From assembly GCF_051020765.1 (NCBI RefSeq), contig NC_134933.1, forward strand, positions 10,203,461 through 10,267,460: 64,000 nt of DNA, written 5' to 3'. The position numbers were made by a program, and so were the translations under genes. Shown here piece after piece: positions 10,900-22,080 of the stretch; position 1 is the first letter of the stretch, and every line of letters starts with the position of its first letter. The DNA is from Lasioglossum baleicum. Lineage: Eukaryota > Arthropoda > Insecta > Hymenoptera > Halictidae. The notes beneath the pieces were generated by a model. The model ran no database searches and was not told the origin of the DNA. It was given only the letters and a program-made list of their open reading frames with translations.

Positions 10900-11735
10900 G
10901 TATGTAGAAAGGGACTTGAACCGTCTGAGGTCAGACGAGGGGATGCCCATAGTCATACACGGAGATTAGGAAGCCCTTAGACAAGGAGATTACGATGGCC
11001 ACAGTCAGACAAGGCGTTTGGAATAGCCGTGGTTAACGCAGTGGAGAAGCTAGGGATCAGATCAGACGACGAGATGAGATACAACCATAGTCAGAAAACA
11101 CTAAGTTATCCCTAGTCAAATAAGAATATTAATACAACCATAGTTACACAAGTGAAACAGGTAGGATCAAGTCAAACAACAAGATTATACATAGCCATAG
11201 TCTGAAGAGGGGATTAGGCTATCTCTAGTCAAACAAGGCCGTTGGAATTGCCATAGTTATACATATAAGCGAGACATGTCGAATCAAATCAGGCAACTAT
11301 AGGATGGTCCATAGCCTGGCAAGCAGATCGAGGTTGCTCATGATCAAAAACTTAGGAAAATTAGGAAAAGGGCTGGAACAGGGATCTACGAAAAACAAGT
11401 GATTCAGTAAATTCGAATAAATCAGGGTAAGCAGTTTAGGACAGTCTCTGGTCGGACAAGTGAAACGTATTCTGGGTCAGCCACGCAGATTAGAACAGTT
11501 TATGGCTCGGTAAATATGTTGACTAAGAAACGGACAAAGTTGGTCTACGACCAGATTACAATGGCACGTAATCAGATAAGGTAGATTAAACCGGTATATG
11601 ACCCTGCAGGTAGATGGGGATGACGTGTAATCAGACAAGTAGCTTAGAACCGTATGTGATCACATAAGTGGAATAGGATCTCTCTGTGGTTATATAAGCG
11701 GAATGAGAGTGGTCTATGCTCGGACAAGTCCTCAA
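10900..11735 (+). repeat. Degenerate 24-31 bp minisatellite, block 4 (longest)
   Basis: About 29 head-to-tail units averaging 28-29 bp. Clean successive units run from 11581: GTAGATTAAACCGG..., GTAGATGGGGATG..., GTAGCTTAGAACCG..., each ending CAGACAA, CACATAA or similar. Earlier units follow GGAGATTACGATGG then CCACAGTCAGACAA. It contains no long frame. It is the same family and orientation as the blocks at 2.85, 4.6 and 8.3 kb. Confidence 0.85.
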
Positions 11736-14520
11736 AGATATTCATTCGCCGTGCAAATGCTAACGTGCAATTACATAAGCAAATTTACGCTCTTAGCGTC
11801 AACCGAGGACATCGCGGAGGTAAACAAACCACAGTACCCGACATTAACGTTAAATAATTCGCCGTAGACGCAGCTTCACAAATTCCACAAATTCCACAAG
11901 AAGAGCATCAAACATTGTTGTAGCACAGTACCCGAAATTCGACATTCGTTTTTGAAATGTGTGTACACCACTGTACAACGAATCGCAGAAGAATAGCAAC
12001 GATGGGGCAGAGTGAGCTTCTAAAACATTCACGGCAATTAACCGCTGGCGGTCGGATGTATCAATCAGCCGGGGAACAAGCCATTGGACGGGGAGCTAAA
12101 ATACATTTTCGGACACGTGGTTTCCGGTGGCCTGGATCGGTCAAATCAAACGGACTCACGTAGCGCAAACAACCGTGGACAGAGAGCCGGAGAGGTTTAA
12201 TGGCGCGGGTAGGCTTAAAAAGAAGAGCCCGGGGAAATTCGGGAACGAGGGACCGGGACCGAGGTCGCGGTCGTCGGCAATTAGCGGTGTTGCTCGTCAA
12301 CAACCGGGACACAATCGGCCAGGAAGTTTTCAAGGCATCCCCGTGGACGTTGATGGCGATGCCGTTGACGGTGTTTGGACGATCCGTACGGGGGTACACG
12401 CGTGGCCTGTCGTGTTTCGGGTTCATCAGGGTGATTGGTGCGGCTCAAACGAGCCGTACCCCCCACCCCACCGCCTGCCCTCGATCGAGCTTGATGGCTC
12501 GCCACGGAATTTGCAATGTCGATACCCGCCATTCCCGTGTCGCGCGCGGTCATCTTCGTGTAAACGTTAATTCACACGACACGCTGCTCTTACAGAACTC
12601 CACTGGAACGACAGGTTCGACGTATTTGCCCCGCCGGCACCAGCGATCACCAGGATGACGCGGATTTGCGAACGGATTACCCGCGGATCCGCTCGCTCGC
12701 TCGCACCTGCGAATCATCGACCCTAGAGACACGGATCGCTGTCGCGTTCGTCGACGATTATGTTGCGGCTGGCGCGACACCCTCGCAATTATGTTGCCCG
12801 ATGAATTCACCGTCGCTTCGCGGTGAAGACTACCAGAACTCCAAGTCTGCTAGGGAATAGGAAAATATTTTTATTATTTTATTTGATTTCATTCGGTACC
12901 TTTTCAGCTTTCCGGCAAAATAATATTTTTTCAATATTCATATGGTAAGTTGGGTTTCGTGTTTAAATGAGGGGTGCTGAAAAATGTTGTATTATATTTT
13001 CGTGTAAATTTTTCCTTCAATTATTTCCTTTAAAACAGAAAAATCTGTTCATTTTTCTGTTCCGAAATTTTGACTAAAAACTTGTTTTATTTACATTCCG
13101 GCTGAAAGAAGTGCTTCTATTTTTTATAACGACCGTTCCATCTGTTGCATTTCAATGAATCCTGTACATGCAATTCAGATACAAAAGTCTTTTGATATTC
13201 TAAATCCTCGGCCTTTCATCGAAAAAACATTCGGTACCATTCGGTAATAATTTATTCACTTTGTTACACACATCGAATGTTCCATTCGCAGAATACAAGT
13301 TCAGAGATTCCTTTCTCAAATGTTGTGCCTTTCTATAACCCTTTCGTCCATTATGTTAAAAAAGCATTCCCTGTGTGGAGTACAGATTCAATAATTCCCA
13401 AATACTCTAAGCTTTTAGTGTAAAAACACTTTTCAGCGTTGCCATTCAATCGTGCCATTTTTAAAAGCCAATAAATATCAGCACTTTGAATGCACAGTAT
13501 ACTTAGCGTCTACACTCTGCAATTTCTACATTTCACTGAAGAAATGACATGTTAAATGACATAGTAAAAGTGGCTTTAACTTAACTCTGAATAATTCAAA
13601 GTCGACCATTTTACGCGCGATGGAACGTCAGTCACTTTGAGTGGACAGTACATTTATCGTCGAGAGTCTAAAATTACCTGAAGCGTGACAAGAACAATAC
13701 CATAAATGCCGACAATGCCACAGAACTATGAAAACCAGCGGGAACAACATTATGCCGATATTTCCCGACGTCTTTCGAAAGCATGGCGCACGACTCGGCG
13801 GAATCAGCAGCGTCGGAATTAATCGCGCCGAGGAATTCCGATAATTCGATCCGGGCGATCGTCGTGGATCGCGTCAAACCGGCCTCGAGAAAAATGACAA
13901 GGTATTACGAGGCAATTTCTGTACTTTTCCCTAATAAAATCCAATAATCCCGGACGTGACGCCGGGATCTCCGGCAATTTATCGGATCCTCGGAATGAGA
14001 TTCCCGAATAATCGGTGACGCGGCTGATCATCAGCCGCGGTATCGATCCTCTTCTCTCTTTCGAATAAGGCCGGCGAATAATTTACAGGTCGGGCGCAAA
14101 AGTTTGTCTCGCGCGGCTCGTTTTTCATATTCGTCGGCGAAGTTTCCGCGAAACGAGCATAGCGCAGCGTGATCGATCCCTCGTCAAAATTCCCGCGATC
14201 GTAGCCGGACGCCCTTGTAATTACGCGATTAAACGACGCGTCGCGACGCCGAGCGTCCCGGCTCGCCGTTCACCCGGAAAATACGCGCGACGCTCGTCTG
14301 CCCGTGCAACGATAATCAATTCCGCGAGACGGGACTAGTGTGTCGAGCTTATTTCGACGCTACGTCACTGCATCGCGATTGGAAAGTGAAATACCGAGCT
14401 TGTCCCTCTTTCGTCTGGGACTCGAGGGAATTTATTTCTTGAATTTGAAAATATTGTAATTGATCTCAATTTTAGATTTGAGAATGCATTTATTCCAGAA
14501 ATTGACTTTTTTCATATTTT
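11736..14520. other. No gene recognised; GC-rich island then AT-rich DNA
   Basis: 12.05-12.85 kb is GC-rich with overlapping frames up to 152 codons on both strands, none with a domain or splice framing. 12.85-13.65 kb is AT-rich. 13.65-14.45 kb is again GC-rich. An acceptor-like CTTTTCAG at about 12.9 kb and a GTAAGT donor 40 bp later frame only a tiny segment. Confidence 0.45.
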
Positions 14521-14527
14521 ATTATTG

Positions 14528-14616
14528 CCACGCTTATATTAGCTTGCTTATATTAGTCACTATTACCTAAAAAAATTATTTTCTCCTTTTTAGTGCATTT
14601 TAATATAAGCGTGGTT
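14528..14616. repeat. Short inverted repeat
   Basis: The left arm has CCACGCTTATATTA and the right arm TAATATAAGCGTGG, about 60 bp apart. A second GCTTATATTAG copy sits just inside the left arm. Probably a MITE relic. Confidence 0.55.
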
Positions 14617-14972
14617 TTCAAAAAGTTTTTTATATATTTTATACTTACTGTAAGTATACTCGTTACACCGTGCAATGTTCGCCGGCCCGTTCTGTTGCCA
14701 GTAACATTATTATGGCAGTGCACTAGCGACGTTACATTATTGCCGATACTGTGTTGGCCAAACATTCCTGAAATTAATTTCAGATAACACAAATGTTTAG
14801 ACGTTCTCTGCCCTGCTACCGGGGCGTGTTTGTCTCGGGAAAACGACGAACAATGGAATTTTGAAACGATGGGAGGCATGTGTGCGGAAGTGACGAGTGA
14901 AGTATATTGTTCTCCGAATGACGTGTAAATAATCGTCTGAAAATGATACATCTTTGGTGGTTCCTGTTGCAG

Positions 14973-15079
14973 AGCGAGAAGCGTCGAGATGTAGCGAGCC
15001 TAATCAGCCCCTCCAATGTTCCATTCATCTCCGGGCAACACGAAGGTCACCCAGAGGCAGGAGTTACAGAAGAATCAGG
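14973..15079 (+). CDS. Candidate internal exon, product unknown
   Basis: A 107-bp segment is framed by a pyrimidine-rich acceptor (GGTTCCTGTTGCAG, ending 14972) and a consensus donor (CAGG then GTGAGTAG, from 15080). Two of three frames are open. Frame 0 reads SEKRRDVASLISPSNVPF and so on. The frame starting at base 3 is basic and Ser-rich. I do not recognise a domain. The length is 2 modulo 3. It is phase-compatible with the candidate exon at 38792-38862 on the same strand in either frame, so both could belong to one long-intron gene. It could equally be a 5'-UTR exon or a chance pairing of splice sites. Transcript data would decide. Confidence 0.3.
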
Positions 15080-15339
15080 GTGAGTAGGAACTTTCCTTTC
15101 GGACGATTGTTCGAGCGAGCAACACACCGCGAGGCGCCTAGCGAAGTTAGCTGGCCGAGAGACGTCGATGGGAACTTGCCGAGTTTCCGCGAAACTTTTT
15201 GGCGCGTTTCCACGACCGAACCCGACAATGGAGAGAGACATACAGAGAGACAAAGACTGTCTTCCTCCTTGGCAGAGGGCAGCGATCCTCCGGCGTGAAA
15301 CGACGGCGATTTGTCGCGCGGCCTATTTTCACGGCAACG

Positions 15340-15383
<44 letters not shown>

Positions 15384-15733
15384 CTATCGCTATCTCCCAG
15401 TAGTCGTCTATGGCGTTTTCGTCCGCGAATGATTTCTCACTGTGATACACACAGGCCACCCGATACACACGTCGCCGCGTTTTCTCAATTCTCGAATCGT
15501 CTCGCGACACAATGGACCGTGAAATTGTTGGCACCGCTCTTAATAACCGCCGTTACAATGCGAACCTTTCCGCGATATTTCATCGGTGCTGAATCGGCGT
15601 CGGTTTACGCTTCTGTCGCTCAACGATCATCCACCGAGGGCCTCCTGCAATCGATTAACCCCTCCTTTCCCCTTATCTTTGTTCCCAAGGACAGAAGAAT
15701 CTGTAATGAATTTTCTATTTGTCAATGAAAACA
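15080..15733. other. No further gene recognised; intron or intergenic
   Basis: GC-rich DNA with a perfect CT run in the middle. The frames overlapping it are driven by the microsatellite. Confidence 0.5.
15342..15379. repeat. (CT)n microsatellite, about 38 bp
   Basis: Perfect CT dinucleotide run. Confidence 0.95.
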
Positions 15734-15940
15734 TTAACACTAAACCTACCGAGCACTAAAAGCGATAAAAATGTTTTAGCTTATGACAAGCCTCTATTTA
15801 TTTAAATTTTGTACAATTTTTAGTAGTATATGTGCTTGGATAAAGAAAGTTATTGGATCAATTTTCATGTAAGCAACTAAATAATTTTAATAATTGCAAA
15901 ATGAAAAATATAATTGTGCGACTAGTGTCACAGAAACGGT

Positions 15941-16491
15941 ATGGGTCTCAATATTAAAAAATGCCATATTATGCAGTCCTCGCGTCATTCTCTACCTCTT
16001 ATATATCCTTACCGTCTTAATGACTGTATTCTCTCCTCAATAACAGAAGTTAGGGACTTAGGAATTCACTTCTCCTCTACCTTAGACTTTTCCAACCATT
16101 TTTATCACATTGTCAACTCCGCTTCAAGAATGCTCGGTTTCATACTTCGTTTTTCCACTGATTTTCATTCAATCCATACACTTAGGTTGCTATATATTAC
16201 CCTTGTCCGTCCCCAGTTAGAATATGCTTCAATTATATGTTTTGTGCACATAAGACAAACAACCCAATGTCAATCCATGATCATGATTACTCTGGAATAT
16301 TAAACACAGTCAACCTGGAAACATTATCTGATCGAAGAATAGTATCCGACCAGAGCTTTATCTTTAATTTGATAAATAATAATATTGATTGTCCCGCACT
16401 CCTGAGGCAAATCAATTTCTACGTACCTGAACAAGTTTTGAGAACAAGAGCAGGATTTCAAACAATGAAATCAAGACCACATATGGAGTAA
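15941..16491 (+). pseudogene. LINE reverse transcriptase C-terminal fragment
   Basis: The first frame opens with GLNIKKCHIMQSSR, the conserved 'N..KC' motif late in the palm domain. It continues through SSITEVRDLGIHFSS and the thumb-like LLYITLVRPQLEYAS. These are typical of Jockey/CR1-group reverse transcriptases. Near 16240-16300 the frame is lost. The downstream part (SDRRIVSDQSFIFNLINN, then CPALLRQINFYVPEQVLR) is in another frame. The segment usually between these two parts is shortened, so there is a deletion with frameshift. The catalytic YADD region is absent through 5' truncation. Not functional. Confidence 0.85.
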
Positions 16492-16756
16492 TAAATCCTT
16501 TAAATCGCAGTATTGCTAGCTCAAACATACTTTATAATAATCTTGACTTTTTTAATGGCACGTTACAGGCATTCAAAAGTAAATTACGCAAGACTATTTG
16601 TTAATCGTACCTGTATTTGTTTAGTTTCGCGCTTGTACATCTTATGTAAATTTTAGGTTAAGACTTCTTTTTGTTTTTATCAGTTCTACTGTGAAAAACC
16701 TGTAAACATTCGTATAAAAGGACCTCGGTCCGTATATAATCATAATAATAATAATA
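15941..16756 (+). mobile_element. 5'-truncated non-LTR retrotransposon (Jockey/CR1-like LINE)
   Basis: It contains the C-terminal part of a reverse transcriptase, a 3' UTR and a simple terminal repeat made of AAT units (about 16735-16756). The last unique bases are GACCTCGGTCCGTATATAAT, shared with the copy at 51.27-51.70 kb, which defines the 3' end of the family. 5' truncation is the usual outcome of target-primed reverse transcription. Confidence 0.85.
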
Positions 16757-16793
16757 CCGGTCATTTGACCGGCAGTGGTAGGTTTAGTGTTAA

Positions 16794-18581
16794 CGGAGTT
16801 GTCAATTGTCCGCGGCGGAGCTGGTGATCTTTCGGACTTCGAGTGATTTTGCACTAGGTGTGCCGACAAAAACCAAATTTTAAAAATCAAAGAATACTAT
16901 TACTAAATAATGTATGTACCAAATATTCAAAAGTAAAAGTCAGTTTCAACTTCAACATAGATGTGCGAAGGTTCGAAATGGCCGGCCTCGCAAATCTTTC
17001 GATTAGCGAATTTAATGCGAATCATCTCGAATAATTCGTATGCATTGAACGATCCGGCGAGCAATAAACAACGATCGTCGCCGTAAATCGGCGCGTATCC
17101 GGCCGAGCGGCCTCGTACGGTCTCGCAGTTGTTATCGTAATCTTTAATCGTAATTACTGGATCGGATATTTACCGAAGCAACGCGGACCCGGGATAAATT
17201 GTAGGGGAACAAGTTAGCCTCGCTCCCGGACGCGTACTTGTTATGACCAATTCGTTTCGCAGCGTAAACTGCAGCCGCGGTTTCATCGACAACTGGCAAA
17301 GTGCATAATTAGAGGGGACCTGCACGTGTAATCAATGCAATTGCTAGATAATGTAATTGACGTCGCGGGATACGCAGACGTGTTATATGAGAGAGTCGCG
17401 TTTTCCCGAACTGTCCCTGGAATCGCTCATTAAATATGCACCACGGGAAATTTTATCGTGACCGGCCCGTATTAGTTGCACAGCTCTCGCGAAATTAATT
17501 TGATCCGACGGTTTCCAAGATTAGGATCAAGCCCGGGAACTCCGCCGGGAAATCTGATTGCACAGTTTTATATCATCCCTGGTTTATCGGTTAACATTCA
17601 TGCGGATTGCAAAATTCCGCTTTATTTAGAGCGCTCGAGAATTTACGGAACGACTGGAAATATTTCTGTCGAAGAAATTACAGTCGATTCGAGTCAACTT
17701 TCCGGCGAACGTTTCCGAAGTAGCGTCACGCAGAAATTGTGAGAGAATATGGGAACACGGGACCCGGAATTCTTGAAATTAATGGATCCACGGTGGAACG
17801 CGTTTGTGCAGTTACAAGGCTGCCTCTTCCAACAGGATGGCATCCGTTTCATTCCGAAAATGAAATTTTTGTGTCGGATCGAGTGAATTGAAATTATTTG
17901 TTCTGTACATTCCGCCTGGTCGATGCCATTATTCGCGTAAATGATGAGCATAATGCATGTATTTAAATACGTTGGAACGGGGGGCATTAACGTGTAATTA
18001 AATGTGAACACACGTTGCGAAGATTAAGAACGTACACATTTGACGATACGTCGAAAACAAAATTTACTTTACACTTGATATCACGTAACTTCTATAGTAA
18101 TAATATTTTTTGTACAAAGATCCGGTTATTTATCGATGGGAGAAGTCTGCTCGATTTTACTATTCCGTAACGGTGAACCGGTCTGGTGCGGAATAGAGTT
18201 GGGAGAATTTTAATCCCGATTAGCTCTCGGTTGCGGTTGATTAACGGCGTGCCAAGTTTCCACGCGGCCGACCACGCTGCGTTTGTTGTTCCCGGTTCCC
18301 GAGGAAATATGACTGCGGCCCGGAGAACTTACGAGGACATTACTAAGGGGTAACCGAGATCAAACGGTGACAAGCGAGGATCACGGACGTTAGACGAATA
18401 CGTATTGCCCGCCCCGGACACTGACTCGGGTGCGCTCCGGGGGGCACATAATTTCCCATCTATGTAGGTCAATCCTGATCAAGGCGACGATGACTCCGTT
18501 CCTGGCGACTCCCGGAATCGTTAGTCTCTAGCCAAAATTTTATCCTTTGCTATATAGAACACAGTCAGCGGGCTATATACT
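16794..18581. other. No gene recognised
   Basis: Mixed-composition unique DNA with short frames only and no convincing splice-framed exon. No repeat apparent. Confidence 0.5.
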
Positions 18582-19732
18582 TAAGGGGATAGTCTCGTCT
18601 CCAGGATTGCAAAGGTACGGGATTAGGCCTTCTCATTTCCCGAAACGTAAAAATAGGTCTTTTGAGGGAGACCGCGCACAGTGGGGTATTTCGCTGTAAA
18701 ACGGGAATAAAATATTGTAGCGTTATTTATGGGCTCAAGCTCATAAATAAGTAGATCGTTGTATTCGTCTTGACTCCAGCTATAAGATTATGAAATAAAA
18801 ATTGTACTTTAACATTTAAAAAATCAAAATAATTCTTATTTCTTGTCGAAAAAAAATTTCTAAAAAATTCTAAATACTGTTCAACCTTTATTTCAAACAT
18901 TTTGTCATCAGATTATCCGAACTCTTGAAAAGTAGTGATAATTGAATGCTTTGATTATGATGTACTGAGTTGAGATAGGTGTACAAACTCTTTACAGATT
19001 TCATTCTGTTATTATCTAAATTAGTATTGTTATTAATATTCCAACATTGCCAATCATTCTGTAAGTTTTTTTTCGATTTCAAAACTTTATTGACGATTTT
19101 GGTAAACCATTCCGCTGTATTCCGCACTCTTTCTTGTACCATTACATTCGATAAAGGTTTACGATCATAGTCCAAAAAGAATTGGTTCCGGATCGTTTTG
19201 AATTGGAGAGTTATAAATAATTTCAGTAGAAATGAGCATCGAAAGTCGCGACTTTCGTTTTGAAATGCAGAATGATCGGTAATGTTCAAATATTAATAAC
19301 AATATTAATTTAGATGATAACAGAATGAAATCTGTGAGTGCCCTGTACATCTACCTGAACTCTGTACATCGTACTCGAAGCATTCCATTAACACTACTTT
19401 GCAAGAGTTTCGGATAATTTGACGACAAAATGTTTCGAATGAAAGTTGAACAGTACTTAAACATGTACGAAATTCTATATTTAAAATTTCGAAAAAAAAT
19501 TTTTTTGTACAAAAAATATTTTTATGTTTTAAATATTAAAATACATTTTTTATTTCATAATGTAATAGCTGGCGTCAAGACGAATCCAACGAGCTACTCT
19601 TTTATGACCCTGATCCCATAAATAAAGGTACCATAATTTATTCCCGTTTTTCAGCCAAAACCCCACTGTTTAGCGTCCAGATCGATCTTTTATCTAGAGC
19701 TTTTGATTACTGGAAACGAGACTACCTTCTTA
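18582..19732. mobile_element. Large fold-back (long inverted repeat) element, 1.15 kb
   Basis: The left arm runs from TAAGGGGATAGTCTCG to about 19075. The right arm, in reverse complement, runs from TAAGAAGGTAGTCTCG and matches for about 480 bp with scattered differences. Matching landmarks in both arms are AGTCTCGTCTCCAG / AGTCTCGTTTCCAG, CAGTGGGGT, AACGGGAATAAA, ATTCGTCTTGAC, AACATTTTGTC and GATTTCATTCTGTTAT. About 170 bp of single-copy sequence separates the arms. The left end carries TTAA and the right TTAT, so a mutated TTAA target site is possible. A minus-strand frame of 133 codons (18888-19289) spans one arm and the loop and has no recognised domain. Confidence 0.88.
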
Positions 19733-20339
19733 TCTGCAATTTACCGAGATACGTTCGCGGAGGAACGAACGAAGGAAATTAGCGGAAGCTGAGCATAAAC
19801 GTCCGCGACGAAACAAAACTTCGCCGGTGCGCAATCTCGCCCCGGACACCCACTAAGGGTTAACCCGTGGCCAGAACAATCGCATCGCAGTCTATCGCCT
19901 TGCAATCCCGGAGCTTTAGGACAGAGGTCGAATCGATAAACGCGACCGAGCGCAAATCCGCGGCCGGGTACTTTAATTCCCGGCAGTTATTGTTCCGCGA
20001 CACTGTTCCGCCTCGTAACAATCGGCCGATGACTGCTGCACTGCTCCCGCAGAGCTTTAAAATCCAATCGGATCTATTACCCGTGGCCCGGTTAGGCTAG
20101 CGATAACCGGGTCGAATACGCGTGTGCGCGCATGTGTGTGCGTTTGCGAGCCTCGCTTTGCTTCGCGCAGCTGTTCGGATTAAAGAGTTACAAGCCTTTG
20201 AACCCGGTTCCAAAAATATGGGAATTTCGAAAATTCTTTTGTGCACAAAATTACGCTTCTTTGATAGATCAATGTAATTGCGCGATACTAAAAATTAGGG
20301 GATCAAAAACTACTCCCTGAATTTTCACACTGAGAATAA
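19733..20339. other. No gene recognised
   Basis: Short unique interval, GC-rich in 19.74-20.10 kb, with no exon-like framing. Confidence 0.5.
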
Positions 20340-20717
20340 TATACAGGATGTCCCACGTAACACTTTTCACGATTTTTCAATTAAGTGCTTGCGATAATCT
20401 GACAAAAAAATATTTTAAACAAAAGTCGATCAGTTTTCGATTGGCTATACTGCCAAGGCCACCTTCATTTTTTAAAATGGTACTTCAAGGTTATTCGAAG
20501 GTCGTTGAATTCGTCTTGATACGGGCTATAATACTGTTAAGTCAAAAATACCAAGTGCCATTTTAAAAAAATGAAAGTGGCCTTGACAATACAAAGAAGA
20601 AAATTTCGAACTTTTTGCCAATCGAAAACTGATAAATTTTTGTTTAAAATATTTTTTGTCAGATTATTGGAAGTACTTGAAAAATCGTGAAAAATGTTAC
20701 GTGGGACACTCTGTATA
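20340..20717. mobile_element. Inverted-repeat element with TATACAGGATGTCCC-type ends
   Basis: 378 bp beginning TATACAGGATGTCCCACG and ending, in reverse complement, TATACAGAGTGTCCCACG. The arms are about 170 bp and include CACGATTTTTCAA, AATCTGACAAAAAA and GATCAGTTTTCGATTGGC. The inner ends have GGCCACCTTCATTTTTT facing its complement. The outermost TA on each side is consistent with a TA target site. Non-coding, hence a MITE. Confidence 0.85.
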
Positions 20718-21522
20718 CACAATGCGATTTTAGAATGAATAAAGAGAGAAAGATGAAGAGAGGAAAATGAAGAGAACAGTGGGGACAGGTGTGATTGCTG
20801 ATGCTGACAGTTTTGGGGATCGAAGTAACAGCGACGTTGTCGCAACAGTGTTCAATGTTCACCGACTATACCAAGTACCACCGCTAATTGATACCGTCAT
20901 TGATTTACTGATTACTAAACCGATCATCATGCGATACCGTTTAATTAATTTAGCTCGGAGAGACTGATTGGGAAGGATAGTCGCAGCCTCCGATAAGATA
21001 TTAGCGGCGGACCACTGGTCACTATAATTGCGCGGTGGATCGAATCAATCAACCTACGATTATATCCGCCTTGATCCGTTCAATGACTTCGAAATAACAA
21101 GCTTACGTGTCGGTTGTTGCTTCTGATGAACTGGGTCAGTTACGACACCGGACGCGGCTAAATCGCTAGATTACTCGGCCGCCGCCGATGCATGATTCTC
21201 TATTAAATATTGTCCATCTTTCCTGCTATATTGCTCGGCTAATCCCATCGGACATCCATGATTAAACCGCTCGGGTTCATACGGGCTTCCGGTTCTATAG
21301 ATAAAACCAAAGAAATTGCAATTAACCCTGCGTTGTTGTTCCTCGACTCTTCCTTAATCCAGTCACATTTCTATTCTGTTCATACCTGGGTGCAGAACTT
21401 CACTTCAATCAGGTGTAACTGTTAACAAATTGCATTCAATTTTATCTAAAGAAATTAATATTAATCCTGCGCTCCTCTTTAATCCATTTACATTTTTATT
21501 CGATTGATGCATTCACTTCAAT
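20718..21522. other. No gene recognised
   Basis: Purine-rich around 20740-20790, otherwise unremarkable unique DNA. Confidence 0.5.
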
Positions 21523-22076
21523 TATTAGGTGTGGAAATAAGTTCTTTCCCATTTTTTTTCCAAATTCAACATTTTATACATTTTACGGATATGAAATGTA
21601 ATAAAATCTTGTCTGGTGTGACTTCCAATCTTTCTGCCAATTCTTCTTGCGTCTGGGTCGGATTTTCGTTGAGCAATTCCTCTAACTGAACGTCATCAAA
21701 CTTTCTCGGTGCACCTGAAGGATCGCCGTCTTCCAAATCAAAATTTCCGACTTTCAATCTTTCGTAACACTTTTTGCATGCTCTGTAAGATACAGCGTTC
21801 TTTTCCAGTGCCGCACAAACCATTTCAGTAGCTTCAACAGCTGCATTCCTAAGCTGGAGTGCAAAGAGTAAGCAGTGACGCAAGTGATGTTTCTCGCACG
21901 CCGTATTGCTTGAAATTGCTGCATAGGACTGGAAACTCTTAGAGCGCTCATCACGACTCGTCTTAAAACTAGAAGAACGCTCTTTCAGATGACACCAAAT
22001 TCGGGAAATAATTCCAATTCAGTCAGAAATTATGATCGTAGAAAAAAGGGGAAGGAACTGATTTGCACACCTAATA
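21523..22076 (-). mobile_element. Internally deleted mariner element
   Basis: 554 bp including flanking TA. The left end reads TTAGGTGTGGAAATAAG. The right end in reverse complement reads TTAGGTGTGCAAATCAG, followed in both by a C- and T-rich stretch. The transposase fragment between them is on the minus strand and covers only the N-terminal DNA-binding part. It is a different mariner lineage from the one at 1.6 kb, judged by the ends and the protein. Confidence 0.88.
21566..21955 (-). pseudogene. Mariner transposase N-terminal fragment
   Basis: Read on minus, the frame gives LRNAAVEATEMVCAALE, then CYERLKVGNFDLEDGDPSG, then FDDVQLEELLNENPTQTQ and ELAERLEVTP. This is the paired helix-turn-helix layout of mariner transposases (the W/Y-RFK-GNFDL-D-PRSGRP-like core followed by the second HTH). 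The frame then runs into unrelated residues and stops. The whole catalytic domain with its three Asp residues is missing. The start is unclear: the upstream part lies in a shifted frame (QAIRRARNITC and so on), suggesting a frameshift near 21880. Confidence 0.85.
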
Positions 22077-22080
22077 GATG

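Larger units (their letters stand above)
15734..16793. mobile_element. TTAA-flanked (piggyBac-type) non-autonomous element, split by a LINE
   Basis: The left end is TTAACACTAAACCTACC. The right end is GGTAGGTTTAGTGTTAA, its exact reverse complement, and both include the TTAA that piggyBac-type transposition duplicates. Just inside the right end is a small palindrome, CCGGTCATTTGACCGG. Without the LINE insert (15941-16756) the element is about 245 bp and non-coding, i.e. a MITE. The LINE sits next to the palindrome and both junctions carry CGGT, which may be its short target duplication. Confidence 0.82.

Noticed and set aside
12061..12658. Cluster of 90-150 codon frames on both strands
   Set aside because: All frames open because of GC-rich composition; no domain, no framing splice sites, equal support on both strands.
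18888..19289. 133-codon minus frame inside the fold-back element
   Set aside because: Spans an arm and the loop of the palindrome, AT-rich, no transposase motif; not called as a gene.
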